This document shows, in pieces, positions 9,298-23,219 of a stretch of 64,000 nt of DNA. This stretch comes from Diadema setosum. Its lineage: Eukaryota > Echinodermata > Echinoidea > Diadematoida > Diadematidae. A program made the translations under genes and the position numbers. The notes beneath the pieces were generated by a model. It ran no database searches. It saw only the letters and a list, made by a program, of their open reading frames with translations, and had not been told where the DNA came from. Position 1 is the stretch's first letter; every line of letters starts with the position of its first letter. The stretch lies in assembly GCA_033980235.1 (NCBI GenBank), contig CM067066.1:30493976-30557975 (forward strand), read 5' to 3'.

Positions 9298-11891
9298 CTA
9301 GAGATTGTAATTTGTCATCACTGACAAATTAAGGTGATCCGATTTTTTTTTTATCATGGATTCGAGTCCTGATCGAGAGACATTGGCCGTGTGATGTTTG
9401 GATTCTCATTTAGAAAAGGGAGTCATATCTGCCATCTTTGGTACCAAATCTGTATACACTATAATGAAAATACAGCAACAAGTACATATGACCTTTCACC
9501 CACATTTACACTCCCAAGATGGCATCTGAGGAAAAAGTAGTTATTTTGTGAAATAATTCTTGTGACATCGTCTATACGTGTGCAAAATATGGGAAAGATA
9601 GGACATGTATTCACCAAGATACAGGATGAAACATTTGTGACCTTTGACCCTAATTTACATACCCAAGATGGTGTCCGATAAAGTAGTTGTTATTTTATGA
9701 AATAATGTACGTGACATGCACTAAACATGTGCAAAATATGGGGGTGATAGGGGCTTTTTTTCTTGAGTTATTGCAAAGAAAGTTGCAGAAACATAGAAAT
9801 ATCTCAATACATCGAAGATAAGCTTTAATTTCAACCAAGTTTTTTGACGTGATGCAGACATCATATGAAAAAATGAAGGGCACACTAACGATAGCACAAA
9901 GTCTCAGCTACAACATACTAAAATCTGGGAGAAATTCACCGAAGCATAAGTGAGCTAGTGCTCGATAAAGATAGTCATGTCAAATTAAGATAACAAGATA
10001 AGCTTTAATTTCAACCAAGTATTTTAACATTATTCCGACATCATATGAAAAAACAAAGGGCACTCAAAGATAGCGCAAAGTCTCAGTTACAACATATTAA
10101 AATCTGAGAAAAATTCACCGAAGGGTAAGTGAGCTAGTGCTCGATAAAGACAATCATGTCAATTTTCACATCTAGAAAAATTCCCTCCCATAGAGATAAC
10201 ACGTCATAACGAAGAAACAGAAAGAAGTACATATGACCTTTTGACCCCACTTTGCACAGACAAGATGGCATCTGAGCAAAGAGTGATTATTTTGTGAAAT
10301 GATTCTTGTAACATGATCTTTGCGTGTGCAAAATATGGGAGAGATAGAACATGTATTCACTTAGATACAGGATGAACCATTTATGACCTTTGACCCTAAT
10401 TTACATACCCAAGATGGCGTCTTATCAAGTAGTTGTTATTTTATCAAATAATGTACGTGACATGAACTAAACATGTGCAAAATATGGGGGTGATAACATA
10501 TGTTTTTCTTGAGTTATTGCAAAGAAAGTTGCAGAAAGAAAGAAATATTTCAATACATCGAAGATAAGCTTTAATTTCAACCAAGTTTTTTGACGTGATG
10601 CAGACATCATATGAAAAAATGAAGGGCACATTTACGATAGCACAAAGTCTCAGCTACAACATACTAAAATCTGGGAGAAATTCACCGAAGCATAAGTGAG
10701 CTAGTGCTCGATAAAGATAGTCATGTCAATTTTCATTTCCAGAAAAACTGCACTCCCATAGAGATAACACGTAAACTGGTCAAATTTGACAAGATTACTT
10801 TCAATCCATTTTTACGAGGTGACGCTGTCATCTAATCAAAATACTGTTGAATGTTAATGAAAGAACATTTAATAAGCTACAACATATTGAAATCTGGGTG
10901 AAAATTGGCCAAGGATAAGTGAGATACGCTCGAGTAAACTTGAAATTTGATGACGTCATTTTGAAAATTTACTTTTTTTACTTTATTAAGAAATTAGATA
11001 TCTTTTAATCATTTTGCCAGCATTGCCACCCCATGAAATGACATGTACAACTCATCAGCTTTCAAAATATGTAAAGAAAATGGGGGGTCACCGTCCATCC
11101 TGACGAGTAAAATCGGACTAAAAATTGGCGGTTTTTTGGCATAGTTGCACTGTATATCGCCATTGACGCGCGCGCGGAATTTCAACTTTGATGGGCCCGT
11201 ATGACGTCATATTGAGTCGGATCGACTTGAAACTTGGTAGAAGTATTCCTTGACATTTCAGACATTCGATCCGTGCAATGAAACGGGAAATTTCTATTGA
11301 ATATGAGCTGTACGTGCGTATATGCGCGCGCGCGTACACGTCCGTCGATTTTTTTTGAAATGCTGTAAATGACCTGAAACGTGTGCAAAACAATTTTGAG
11401 GTTAATTAGAGCATGTTTAAATTTCAACGCGCGCGTACGCGCTCGTTTACTATGAACGTGACAAAATTTTATGAAATATATCAATAGACCTTGACTTGAA
11501 CTATATGATATGTTAATTTCATTCGAAAATTCCGTTCCATTAATGAGATATTGATGTAAACGTGATTTCAGATAATGACGTCATAATGACGTCACGGTTA
11601 ACTGATCACATTGATACACTAGATCTGTCGTCCTTATGACATGATACATATATGGTGAAAGTTTGAAAGTGATAGGTAGGGGACTTTTTGAGTTAACCTC
11701 TACACAAGATTTGAGGAGAAAGAAATAAAGAAGAAGAAAGAATCCGTGCAGATACAATAGGTGATCCGAGAGGATACTCGGATCACCTAAAAAAAAAAAC
11801 CCAGTATATTCTAATGTGTTCTTCACAAACTTCAGCCAGTTTGCATGAAAGCTATCTTTAACATACAATGAATACATATACAAAATACACA
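9298..11891 (+). repeat. U4: two-module unit followed by a short spacer
   Basis: Starts CTAGAG. Has two module-type segments (about 9480-9960 and 10210-10720) joined at an internal rearrangement near 9983. The 3' part diverges more than in other units (11380-11560). The terminal hairpin lies at 11759-11788. Bases 11789-11891 (A-run, then about 90 bases unlike the repeat) separate it from the next CTAGAC and so mark the true 3' end of the unit. Confidence 0.87.
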
Positions 11892-13646
11892 CTAGACTTG
11901 GAATTTGTCAAGACTGACAAATTAGGTGATCCGATTCTCTTTTAATCAATGATTCGAGTCCTGATCGCAACAGGCATGACCATATAGGTTTCATCTGTGT
12001 TTAGAGACATTGGCCGTGTGATATTTGGATTCTCATTTAGAAAAGAGAGCCAGGTCTGCCATCTTAGGTATCAAATTCGGTATACACTATAACGAAGATA
12101 CAGAATGAAGTATATTTGACCATTGACCCAACTTTGCACAGCCTAGATGGCATCTGAGCAAAAAGTGGTTATTTTGTGAAATGATTCTTGTAACATGGTC
12201 TTTGAGTGTGCAAAATATGGGAAAGATAGGACATGTATTCACCAAGATACAGGTTGAAACGTTTATGACCTTTGACCCTAATTAACATACCCAAGATGGT
12301 GTCTGATCAAGTAGTTGTCATTTTGTGAAATAATGTACGTGACATGAACTAAACATGTGCAAAATATGGTGGTGATAGGGTATGTTTTTCTTGAGTTATT
12401 GCAAAGAAAGTTGCAGAAAGGAAGAAATATTTCAATACATCGAAGATAAGCTTTAATTTCAACCAAGTTTTTGGACGTGATGCCGACTCCGTATGAAAAA
12501 ACGAAGGGCACATTCACGATAGCCCAAAGTCTCAGCTACAACATACTAAAATATGGGAGAAATTCACCGAAGCATAAGTGAGCTAGTGCTCGATAAAGAT
12601 AGTCATGTCAGTTTTCATTTCCAGAAAAACTGCACTCCCATAGAGATAACACGTAAACTGGTCAAATTTGACAAGGTTACTTTTAATCCCTTTTTACGAG
12701 GTGATGCCGTCATCCAATAAAAATGCTGTTTTTATATGACTGAAAGACCATTAAATAAACTACAACATATTGAGATTTGGGTGAAAATTTGCAAAGGATA
12801 ACTGAGATACGCTCGAGTGAACTTGAAATTTGATGACGTCATTTTGAAAATTTACTTTTTTAATTGTATTAAGAAATTTGATATCTTTTAATCATTTTTC
12901 CAGCATAGATGACCCATGAAATGACATGTACAACTCATCAGCTTTCAGAATATGTAAAGAAAATGGAGGGTCACCGTCCATCCTGACGAGTAGAATCGGA
13001 TTTAAAATTGGCAGTTTTTTGGCATACTTCCACTGTATATCGCCATTGACGAGCGCGCGGAATTTTAACTTTCACGGGTCCGTATGACGTCATATTGAGT
13101 CGGATTGACTTGAAACTTGGTAGAAATATTTCTTGACATTTGAGACATCTGATCCAAGTGAAAAAAACGGGTAATTTCTATTGCATATGAGCTGTGCATG
13201 CGTATATGCGCGCGCGCGTACGCGTCCGTCCGATTTTTTCAATTTTTCAAAAAATGCTCCAAATGGTCTAAAACGTGTGCAAAATAAATTTGAGCTCGAT
13301 TGGAGCATACAAATATTTCAACGCGCGCGTACGCGCACGTTTTAAGGGTATAGATGAAATTTGAAAACATGAAAAAAATTAGCTTGACTTGAACTATTTG
13401 TGACGTAAATTTCATTGAAAAATTCCATTCCGTTAATGAGATATGAATGAGAATGTGTTTTCATATAATGACGTCATAATGACGTCACCGTCTAATGATC
13501 ACTATGGTTTTATAAAATTTGTCGTCCTTGGGACATGATACATATATGGTATAATTTTGAAATTGATAGGAAGAGCACTTTCTGAGCTAATCGATACACA
13601 ACTTTTGAGGAGAGAGATCTTTTTTGTGACAACGGGAAGTTTAACA
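11892..13646 (+). repeat. U5: basic one-module unit (1755 bp)
   Basis: Starts CTAGAC; hairpin AATTTGTCA / TGACAAATT is followed by AGGTGATCCGA. Has one DR1 module and the usual CRE and CG-palindrome block (near 13321). The 3' end is the variant type ending gggaagtttaaca, with no (AAG)n and no terminal hairpin, like U1. It serves as the reference length: other units are near this length plus multiples of 566, plus any insertion. Confidence 0.88.
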
Positions 13647-16600
13647 CTAGACTCGGAATTTGTCAAGACTGACAAATTAGGTGATCCGATCTGTTCGTAA
13701 ATCAACGATTTGAGTCTCCTGATCCCAATAGGCATGACCATACCGGTTTCATCTGTGTTTAGTGGACATTGGCCGTGTGATGTTTGGATTCTCATTTAGA
13801 AAAGGGAGTCAGACCTGCCATCTATGGTACACAATTCCGTATACACTAACGAAGATACAGAATGAAGTATATTTGACCTTTGACCCAACTTTGCACAGAC
13901 AAGATGGCATCTGAGCAAAAAGTGGTTATTTTGTGAAATGATCCTTGTAACATGGTCTTTACGTGTGCAAAATATGGGAAAGATAGGACATGTATTCACC
14001 AAGATACAGGATGATACATTTATGACCTTTGACCCTAATTTACATACCCAAGATGACGTCTGATCAAGTAGTTGTAATTGTATGAAATAATGTACGTGAC
14101 ATGAACTAAACATGTGCAAAACATGGGGGTGATAAGGCCTGTTTTTCTTGAGTTATTGTAAAGAAAGTTGCTGAAAGAAAGAAATATCTCAATACATCAA
14201 AGATCAGCTTTAATTTCAACCAAGTTTTTGGACGTGATCCCGACATCGTATGAACAATGAAGGACATATTTTCGATAGCCCAAAGTCTCAGCTACAACAT
14301 ATTAAAATCTGGGAGAAATTCACCGAAGCATAAGTGAGCTAGTGCTCGATAAAGACAATCATGTCAATTTTCACATCTACAAAAATCCCCTCCCATAGAG
14401 ATAACACGTCATAACGAAGATAAAGAAAGAAGTACATATGACCTTTGACCCCACTTTGCACAGCCAAGATGGCATCTGAGCAAAAAGTGGTTATTTTGTG
14501 AAATGATCCTTGTAACATGGTCGTTACGTGTGCAAAATATGAAAAAGATTGGACATGTATTCACCAAGATACAAGATGATACATTTATGACCTTTGACCC
14601 TAATTTACATACCCAAGATGACGTCTGATCAAGTACTTGTTATTTTATGAAATAATGTACGTGACATGAACTAAACATGTGCAAAATATTGGGCTGATAG
14701 AGCTTGTTTTTCTTGAGTTATTGTAAAGAAAGTTGCAAAAAGAAAGGAATATCTCAATACATCGAAGATAAGCTTTAATTTCAACCAAGTTTTTGGACAT
14801 GATCCCGACACCGTATGAAAAAACGAAGGGCACACTTACGATAGCGCAAAGTCTCAGCTACAACATATCAAAATCTGGGAGAAATTCACCGAAGCATAAG
14901 TGAGCTAGTGCTCGATAAAGACAATCATGTCAATTTTCACATCTACAAAAATTCCCTCCCATAGAGATAACACGTCATAACGAAGATAAAGAAAGAAGTA
15001 CATATGACCTTTGACCCCACTTTGCACAGCCAAGACGGCATCTGAGCAAAAAGTGGTTATTTTGTGAAATGATCCTTGTAATATGGTCGTTACGTGTGCA
15101 AAATATGGCAAAGATAGAACATGTATTCTCCAAGATACAAGATGATATATTTATGACCTTTGACCCTAATTTACATACCCAAGATGACGTCTGATCAAGT
15201 ACTTGTTATTTTATGAAATAATGTACGTGACATGAACTAAACATGTGCAAAATATTGGGCTGATAGAGCTTGTTTTTCTTGAGTTATTGTAAAGAAAGTT
15301 GCAAAAAGAAAGGAATATCTCAATACATCGAAGATAAGCTTTAATTTCAACCAAGTTTTTGGACATGATCCCGACACAGTATGAAAAAACGAAGGGCACA
15401 CTTACGATAGCGCAAAGTCTCAGTTACAACATATCAAAATCTGGGAGAAATTCACCGAAGCATAAGTGAGCTAGTGCTCGATAAAGACAATCACGTCAAT
15501 TTTCACATCTACAAAAATTCCCTCCAATAGAGATAACACGTCATAACGAAGATAAAGAAAGAAGTACATATGACCTTTGACCCCACTTTGCACAGCCAAG
15601 ATGGCATCTGAGCAAAAAGTGGTTATTTTGTGAAATGATCCTTGTAATATGGTCGTTACGTGTGCAAAATATGGCAAAGATAGAACATGTATTCACCAAG
15701 ATACAAGATGATACATTTATGACCTTTGACCCTAATTTACATACCCAAGATGACGTCTGATCAAGTACTTGTTATTTTATGAAATAATGTACGTGACATG
15801 AACTAAACATGTGCAAAATATTGGGCTGATAGAGCTTGTTTTTCTTGAGTTATTGTAAAGAAAGTTGCAAAAAGAAAGGAATATCTCAATACATCGAAGA
15901 TAAGCTTTAATTTCAACCAAGTTTTTGGACATGATCCCGACACCGTATGAAAGAACGAAGGGCACATGCACGATAGCGCAAAGTCTCAGCTACAACATAT
16001 CAAAATCTGGGAGAAATTCACCGAAGCATAAGTGAGCTAGTGCTCGAAAAAGACAGTCATGTCAATTTTCATTTCCAGAAAAACTGCACTCCCATAGAGA
16101 TAACACGTAAACTGGTCAAATTTGACAAGATTACATTCAATCCATTTTTACGAGGTGATACCGTCATCCAATCAAAATGTTGTTATTACATTTATGAAAG
16201 AGTATTTAATAAGCTACAACATACTGAAATCTGGGTGAAAATTTGCAAAGGATAAGTGAGATACGCTCGAGTGAACTTGAAATTTGATGACGTCATTTTG
16301 AAAATTTACTTTTTTAATTGTATTAAGAAATTTGATATCTTTTAATCATTTTTCCAGCATCGCCAACCCATGAATTGACATGTACAACTCATCAGCTTTC
16401 AGAATATGTAAAAAAAACGGGGGGTCACCGTCCATCCTGACGAGTAAAATCGGATTCAAAATTGGCGATTTTTTGGCATTGTTGGACTGTATATCGCCAT
16501 TGACGCGCGCGCGGAATTTCAAATTTGACGGGTCCGTATGACGTCATTTTGAGTCGGATTGACTTGAAACCTGGTAGAAATATTCCTTGACATTTCAGCC

Positions 16601-17096
16601 ATCCAATAAGTGTGAAAAAATGGGAAATTTCCATTGCATATGAGCTGTGCGTGCGTATATGTGCGCGCGCGTACGCGTCCGTCCAATTTTTTAAATTTTT
16701 CAAAAAATGCTCCAAATGGTCTGAAACGTGTGCAAAAAAAGTTTCAGCTCGATTTGAGCATACAAATATTTCAACGCGCGCGTACGCGCACGTTTTAAGA
16801 GAAAATATGAATTTTGAGAATATGAGTAGAATGCGCATAACTTGAAATATATGTGACATAAATTTCATTGAGAAACTCTATTCCATTAATGAGATATGAT
16901 TGAGAATGTGTTTTCATATAATGACGTCATAGTGACGTCACGGTCGACCAATCACAATGATACAGAAAATTTGTCATCTTTGGGACATGATACATATATG
17001 GTATGAGTTTGAAGTTGACACTGTGAGTACTTTCTGAGTAAGTAGATACACAACTTTTGTCCAGAAATAAAGAAAGAAGAAGAAGAAGAAGAAGAA
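13647..17096 (+). repeat. U6: four-module unit
   Basis: Starts CTAGAC. Holds one standard module and then three tandem 566-bp modules (14405, 14971, 15537), giving 3450 bp. The 3' end finishes in (AAG)n directly followed by the next CTAGAC, without the terminal hairpin. The copy-2 counterpart (U15) has only one of the three extra modules. Confidence 0.88.
14405..16045 (+). repeat. Triple tandem 566-bp module
   Basis: The phrase cacgtcataacgaag begins at 14405, 14971 and 15537, exactly 566 bases apart. The copies differ by only a few bases. Each holds two DR1-like motifs about 149 bases apart and a 62-codon minus-strand ORF. In the duplicated block the equivalent place (37065 on) has a single copy. 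Confidence 0.93.
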
Positions 17097-19571
17097 CTAG
17101 ACCCGGAATTTGTCAAGACTGACAAATTAGGTGATCCGATCTTTTGAAAATCAATGGTTTGAGTTTTGATCCCAATATGGGCATGACTATACAGGTTTCA
17201 TCTGTGTTTAGGGATATTGGCTGTGTGATGTTTGGATACTGATTTTGAAAAGGGAGTCAGGTCTGCCATCTATGGTACCATATTCCGTTCACACTATAAC
17301 GAAGATACAGAATGAAGTATATTTGAGCATTGAGCCCACTTTGCACAACCAAGATGGCATCTGAACAAAAAGTGATTACTTTGTGAAATGATCGATGTGA
17401 CATGGTCTGTGCGTGTGCAAAATATGGCAGAGATAGGACATGTATTTACTAAAATACAGGATGAAACATTTATGATCTTTGACCCTTATTTACATATCAA
17501 GACGGTGTCTGATCAAGTAGTTGTTATTTTATGAAATAATGTACGTACCATGAACTAAACATGTGCAAAATATGGGGGAGATAGGGGCTATTCTTCTTGA
17601 GTTATTGCAAAGAAAAATGGAGAAAGAAAAAAATATGAAAAATACATCGAAGATAACCTTAATTTTAACCACGTTTTTGGACGTGATCCCGACATTGTAT
17701 GAAAAACAAAGGGGACACGTACGATAGCGCAAAGTCTCAGCTACAACATATTAAAATCTGGGAGAAATCCACAGAAGGGTAAGTGAGCTAGTGCACTTTC
17801 GAAAATCAATGATTTGAGTCCTGATCCCAATAGGCATGACCGTAAAGGTTTCATCTGTGGTTATGGACATTGGCCATGTCATATTTGGATTCTCATTTAG
17901 AAAAGAGAGTCAGGTCTGCCATCTTTGGTACCAAAGTCGGTATATACTATAACGAAGATACATAATGAAGTATATTTGACCATTGACCCCACTCTGTACA
18001 GCCAAAATGGCATCTGAGAAAAAAATAGTTATTTTGTGAAATGATCTTGGTAGCGTGGTCTTTGTGTGTGCGAAATATTGGAAAGATAGGACATGTATTC
18101 CCCAAGATACAGGATGATACATTTATGACCTTTGACCCTAATTTATCTACCCAAGATGGTGTTCGATCAAGTAGTTGTGATCTTATAAAATAATGTAGGG
18201 CCTACGTCACATGAACTAAACATGTTCAAAATATGGGGGTACTAGGGAATGTCTTTCATGTGTTATTCCAAAGAAATTTGCAAAAAGAAAGAAATATGAA
18301 AATACATCGAAGCTAAGCTTTAATTTAAGCGAAGTTTTTCGACGTGATTTCGACGTCGTATGAAAAAACAAAAAAACGGAGGACACATTACCGACAGCGC
18401 TAAGTCTAAGCTAACACATTAAAATCTGGGAGAAATTCACCGTAGGATAAGTTAGATAGTGCTCGAAAAAGACAGTCATGTTAATTTTCATTTCAAGAAA
18501 AACTGCACTCCTATAGAGATAACTCGCAAATGGATCAAATTTGACGAGGTTACCTTCAATCTATTTTTACGAGGTGAAGACTTCATCCAGCGAAATTTTT
18601 CACTGATCAAAACTGATAGAGTATTAAATAAGCTACAGCATACTGAAATCTGGGTGAAAATTGGCCAAGGATAAGTGAGATACGCTCGAGTAAACTTGAA
18701 ATTTGATGACGTCATTTTGAAATTTTACTCTTTTTGATTTATTAAGAAATTTGATACCTTTTCATCTTTTTTTCAGCATTGCCAACCCATGAAATGACAT
18801 GTTCAACTCATCAGTTTTCAAAATATGTCAAGAAAATGGGGGGTCACCGTCTATCCTGGCGAGTAAACTCGGATTTAAAATTGGCGGTTTTTTGGCATTG
18901 TTGCACTGTATATCGCCATTAACGCGCGCGCGGATTTTCAACTTCGACGGGCCCGTATGACGTCATATTGAGTCGGATTGACTTGAAACTTGGCAGAAAT
19001 ATTCCTTGACATTTCAGACATCCGATCTGTGTAAAAAAAGTGGAAATTTCTATTGCACATAAGCTATACGTGCGTATATGCGCGCGCGCGTACGCGTCCG
19101 TCCAATTTTTTTCAATTTTTCAAAAAATGCTCCAAATGGTCTGAAACGTGTGCAAAAAAAATTTGAGCTCGATTTGAGCATACAAATATTTCGACGCGCG
19201 CGTACGCGCGCGTTTTAAGAGAAAATATGAATTTTGAGAATATGAGTAGAATGCGCATAACTTGAAATATATGTGACGTAAATTTCATTGAAAAATTCTA
19301 TTCCATTAATGAGATATGATTGAGAATGTGTTTTCATATAATGACGTCATAGTGACGTCACGGTCGACTGATCAGTATTATACATTAGATCTGTCGTCTT
19401 TGGGACATGATACATATATGGTATAATTTTGAAATTGATAGGACGAGGACTTTCTGAGCTAACCTCTACACAAATTTTGTCCAGAAATAAAGAAGAAGAA
19501 GAAGAAGAAGAACCAACAAAGAATCCGTACAGACACAGAAGGTGATCCGAGAGGATACTCGGATCACCTAA
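17097..19571 (+). repeat. U7: rearranged unit with a second, internal 5' region
   Basis: Starts CTAGAC. After one module it jumps, near 17794, back into a 5'-type segment (cgaaaatcaatgatttgag) that lacks the CTAGA start and hairpin. It then runs through a second module related to the one in U2. The terminal hairpin is at 19540-19569. This looks like unequal recombination between two units. Confidence 0.85.
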
Positions 19572-21395
19572 TGAAGCTAAGCTTTGATTACTTAAGCCGA
19601 GTTTTTCGACGTGCTTTTGACGTCGTATGAAAAAACGGAGGACGTATTACGATAGCGCAAAGTCTCAGCTACAACATATTAAAATCTGGGAGAAATTCAT
19701 CGAAGGGTGAGTGAGCTGGTGCTCGATAAAGACAATCATGTCAATTTTCACATCTAGAAAAATTCCCTCCCATAGAGATAACACGTCATAATGACGATAA
19801 AGAAAGAAGTACATATGACCTTTGACCCCACTTTGCACAGACAAGATGTCATCTGAGCAAAAAGTGGTTATTTTGTGATATGATCCTTGTAACATGGTCT
19901 TTACGTGTGCAAAATATGGGAAAGATAGAACATGTATTCACCAAGATACAGGATGAAACATTTATGACCTTTGACCCTAATTTACATACTCAAGATGGCA
20001 TCTGATCAAGTAGTTGTTATTTTATGAAATAATGAACGTGACATGAACTAAGCATGTGCAAAATATGGTGTTGATAGGGTATGTTTTTCTTGAGTTATTG
20101 CAAAGAAAGTTGCAGAAAGAAAGAAATATTTCAATACAACGAATATAAGCTTTAATTTCAACCAAGTTTATTGACGTGATCCCGACATCGTATGAAAAAA
20201 CGAAAGGCACACTTACGATAGCCCAAAGTCTCAGCTACAACATATTAAAATCTGGGAGAAATTCACCGAAGCATAAGTGAGCTACTGCTCGAAAAGGACA
20301 GTCATGTCAATTTTCATTCCAGAAAAACTGCACTCCCATAGAGATAACACGTAAACTGGTCAAATTCGACAAGGTTACTTTCAATCCATTTTTACGAGGT
20401 TATGCTGTCATTCAATCAAAATTGTGTTATTACATAACTGATAGAGCATTAAATTAGCTACAGCATACTGAAATCTGGGTGAAAATTGGCCAAGGATAAG
20501 TGAGATACGCTCGAGTAAACTTGAAATTTGATGACGTCATTTTGAAATTTTACTCTTTTTGATTTATTAAGAAATTTGATACCTTTTCATCTTTTTTTCA
20601 GCATTGCCAACCCATGAAATGACATGTTCAACTCATCAGTTTTCAAAATATGTCAAGAAAATGGGGGGTCACCGTCTATCCTGGCGAGTAAACTCGGATT
20701 TAAAATTGGCGGTTTTTTGGCATTGTTGCACTGTATATCGCCATTAACGCGCGCGCGGATTTTCAACTTCGACGGGCCCGTATGACGTCATATTGAGTCG
20801 GATTGACTTGAAACTTGGCAGAAATATTCCTTGACATTTCAGACATCCGATCTGTGTAAAAAAAGTGGAAATTTCTATTGCACATAAGCTATACGTGCGT
20901 ATATGCGCGCGCGCGTACGCGTCCGTCCAATTTTTTCAATTTTTCAAAAAATGCTCCAAATGGTCTGAAACGTGTGCAAAAAAAATTTGAGCTCGATTTG
21001 AGCATACAAATATTTCGACGCGCGCGTACGCGCGCGTTTTAAGAGAAAATATGAATTTTGAGAATATGAGTAGAATGCGCATAACTTGAAATATATGTGA
21101 CGTAAATTTCATTGAAAAATTCTATTCCATTAATGAGATATGATTGAGAATGTGTTTTCATATAATGACGTCATAGTGACGTCACGGTCGACTGATCAGT
21201 ATTATACATTAGATCTGTCGTCTTTGGGACATGATACATATATGGTATAATTTTGAAATTGATAGGACGAGGACTTTCTGAGCTAACCTCTACACAAACT
21301 TTGTCCAGAAATAAAGAAGAAGAAGAAGAAGAAGAACCAACAAAGAATCCGTACAGACACAGAAGGTGATCCGAGAGGATACTCGGATCACCTAA
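19572..21395 (+). repeat. U8: 5'-truncated unit (1824 bp)
   Basis: Begins directly after the previous hairpin with mid-module sequence (tgaagctaagctttgatt), so the CTAGA start, 5' hairpin and first DR1 are missing. A recombination scar near 20432 joins two subfamilies. The terminal hairpin lies at 21364-21393. Confidence 0.88.
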
Positions 21396-23219
21396 TGAAG
21401 CTAAGCTTTGATTACTTAAGCCGAGTTTTTCGACGTGCTTTTGACGTCGTATGAAAAAACGGAGGACGTATTACGATAGCGCAAAGTCTCAGCTACAACA
21501 TATTAAAATCTGGGAGAAATTCATCGAAGGGTGAGTGAGCTGGTGCTCGATAAAGACAATCATGTCAATTTTCACATCTAGAAAAATTCCCTCCCATAGA
21601 GATAACACGTCATAATGACGATAAAGAAAGAAGTACATATGACCTTTGACCCCACTTTGCACAGACAAGATGTCATCTGAGCAAAAAGTGGTTATTTTGT
21701 GATATGATCCTTGTAACATGGTCTTTACGTGTGCAAAATATGGGAAAGATAGAACATGTATTCACCAAGATACAGGATGAAACATTTATGACCTTTGACC
21801 CTAATTTACATACTCAAGATGGCATCTGATCAAGTAGTTGTTATTTTATGAAATAATGAACGTGACATGAACTAAGCATGTGCAAAATATGGTGTTGATA
21901 GGGTATGTTTTTCTTGAGTTATTGCAAAGAAAGTTGCAGAAAGAAAGAAATATTTCAATACAACGAATATAAGCTTTAATTTCAACCAAGTTTATTGACG
22001 TGATCCCGACATCGTATGAAAAAACGAAAGGCACACTTACGATAGCCCAAAGTCTCAGCTACAACATATTAAAATCTGGGAGAAATTCACCGAAGCATAA
22101 GTGAGCTACTGCTCGAAAAGGACAGTCATGTCAATTTTCATTCCAGAAAAACTGCACTCCCATAGAGATAACACGTAAACTGGTCAAATTCGACAAGGTT
22201 ACTTTCAATCCATTTTTACGAGGTTATGCTGTCATTCAATCAAAATTGTGTTATTACATAACTGATAGAGCATTAAATTAGCTACAGCATACTGAAATCT
22301 GGGTGAAAATTGGCCAAGGATAAGTGAGATACGCTCGAGTAAACTTGAAATTTGATGACGTCATTTTGAAATTTTACTCTTTTTGATTTATTAAGAAATT
22401 TGATACCTTTTCATCTTTTTTTCAGCATTGCCAACCCATGAAATGACATGTTCAACTCATCAGTTTTCAAAATATGTCAAGAAAATGGGGGGTCACCGTC
22501 TATCCTGGCGAGTAAACTCGGATTTAAAATTGGCGGTTTTTTGGCATTGTTGCACTGTATATCGCCATTAACGCGCGCGCGGATTTTCAACTTCGACGGG
22601 CCCGTATGACGTCATATTGAGTCGGATTGACTTGAAACTTGGCAGAAATATTCCTTGACATTTCAGACATCCGATCTGTGTAAAAAAAGTGGAAATTTCT
22701 ATTGCACATAAGCTATACGTGCGTATATGCGCGCGCGCGTACGCGTCCGTCCAATTTTTTCAATTTTTCAAAAAATGCTCCAAATGGTCTGAAACGTGTG
22801 CAAAAAAAATTTGAGCTCGATTTGAGCATACAAATATTTCGACGCGCGCGTACGCGCGCGTTTTAAGAGAAAATATGAATTTTGAGAATATGAGTAGAAT
22901 GCGCATAACTTGAAATATATGTGACGTAAATTTCATTGAAAAATTCTATTCCATTAATGAGATATGATTGAGAATGTGTTTTCATATAATGACGTCATAG
23001 TGACGTCACGGTCGACTGATCAGTATTATACATTAGATCTGTCGTCTTTGGGACATGATACATATATGGTATAATTTTGAAATTGATAGGACGAGGACTT
23101 TCTGAGCTAACCTCTACACAAATTTTGTCCAGAAATAAAGAAGAAGAAGAAGAAGAAGAACCAACAAAGAATCCGTACAGATACAGAAGGTGATCCGAGA
23201 GGATACTCGGATCACCTAA
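21396..23219 (+). repeat. U9: tandem copy of the 5'-truncated unit
   Basis: Same structure as the preceding unit, with identical translated ORFs at 21489-21719 and 21846-22034. Ends in the hairpin at 23188-23217. Confidence 0.88.

Larger units (their letters stand above)
1..14622 (+). repeat. Large direct duplication, copy 1
   Basis: This block recurs at an offset of 22660 bases (22661-37282). Every stretch I compared was identical, including homopolymers, the (AAG)n tract, the inserted transposon and all translated ORFs. The first difference I find is G at 14623 against C at 37283. The left edge lies at or beyond the window start. It contains six full units (U1-U5 and most of the start of U6) plus the leading partial unit. 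Confidence 0.93.
18620..23219 (+). repeat. 1824-bp tandem duplication within the array
   Basis: The CG palindromes at 19193, 21017 and 22842 are 1824-1825 bases apart. The first two copies differ by one extra T in a T-run near 19110 and by a C/T change (about 19475 against 21299). The third copy matches until the terminal hairpin (23188-23217) and then enters a normal unit start instead of the broken one. Confidence 0.9.
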
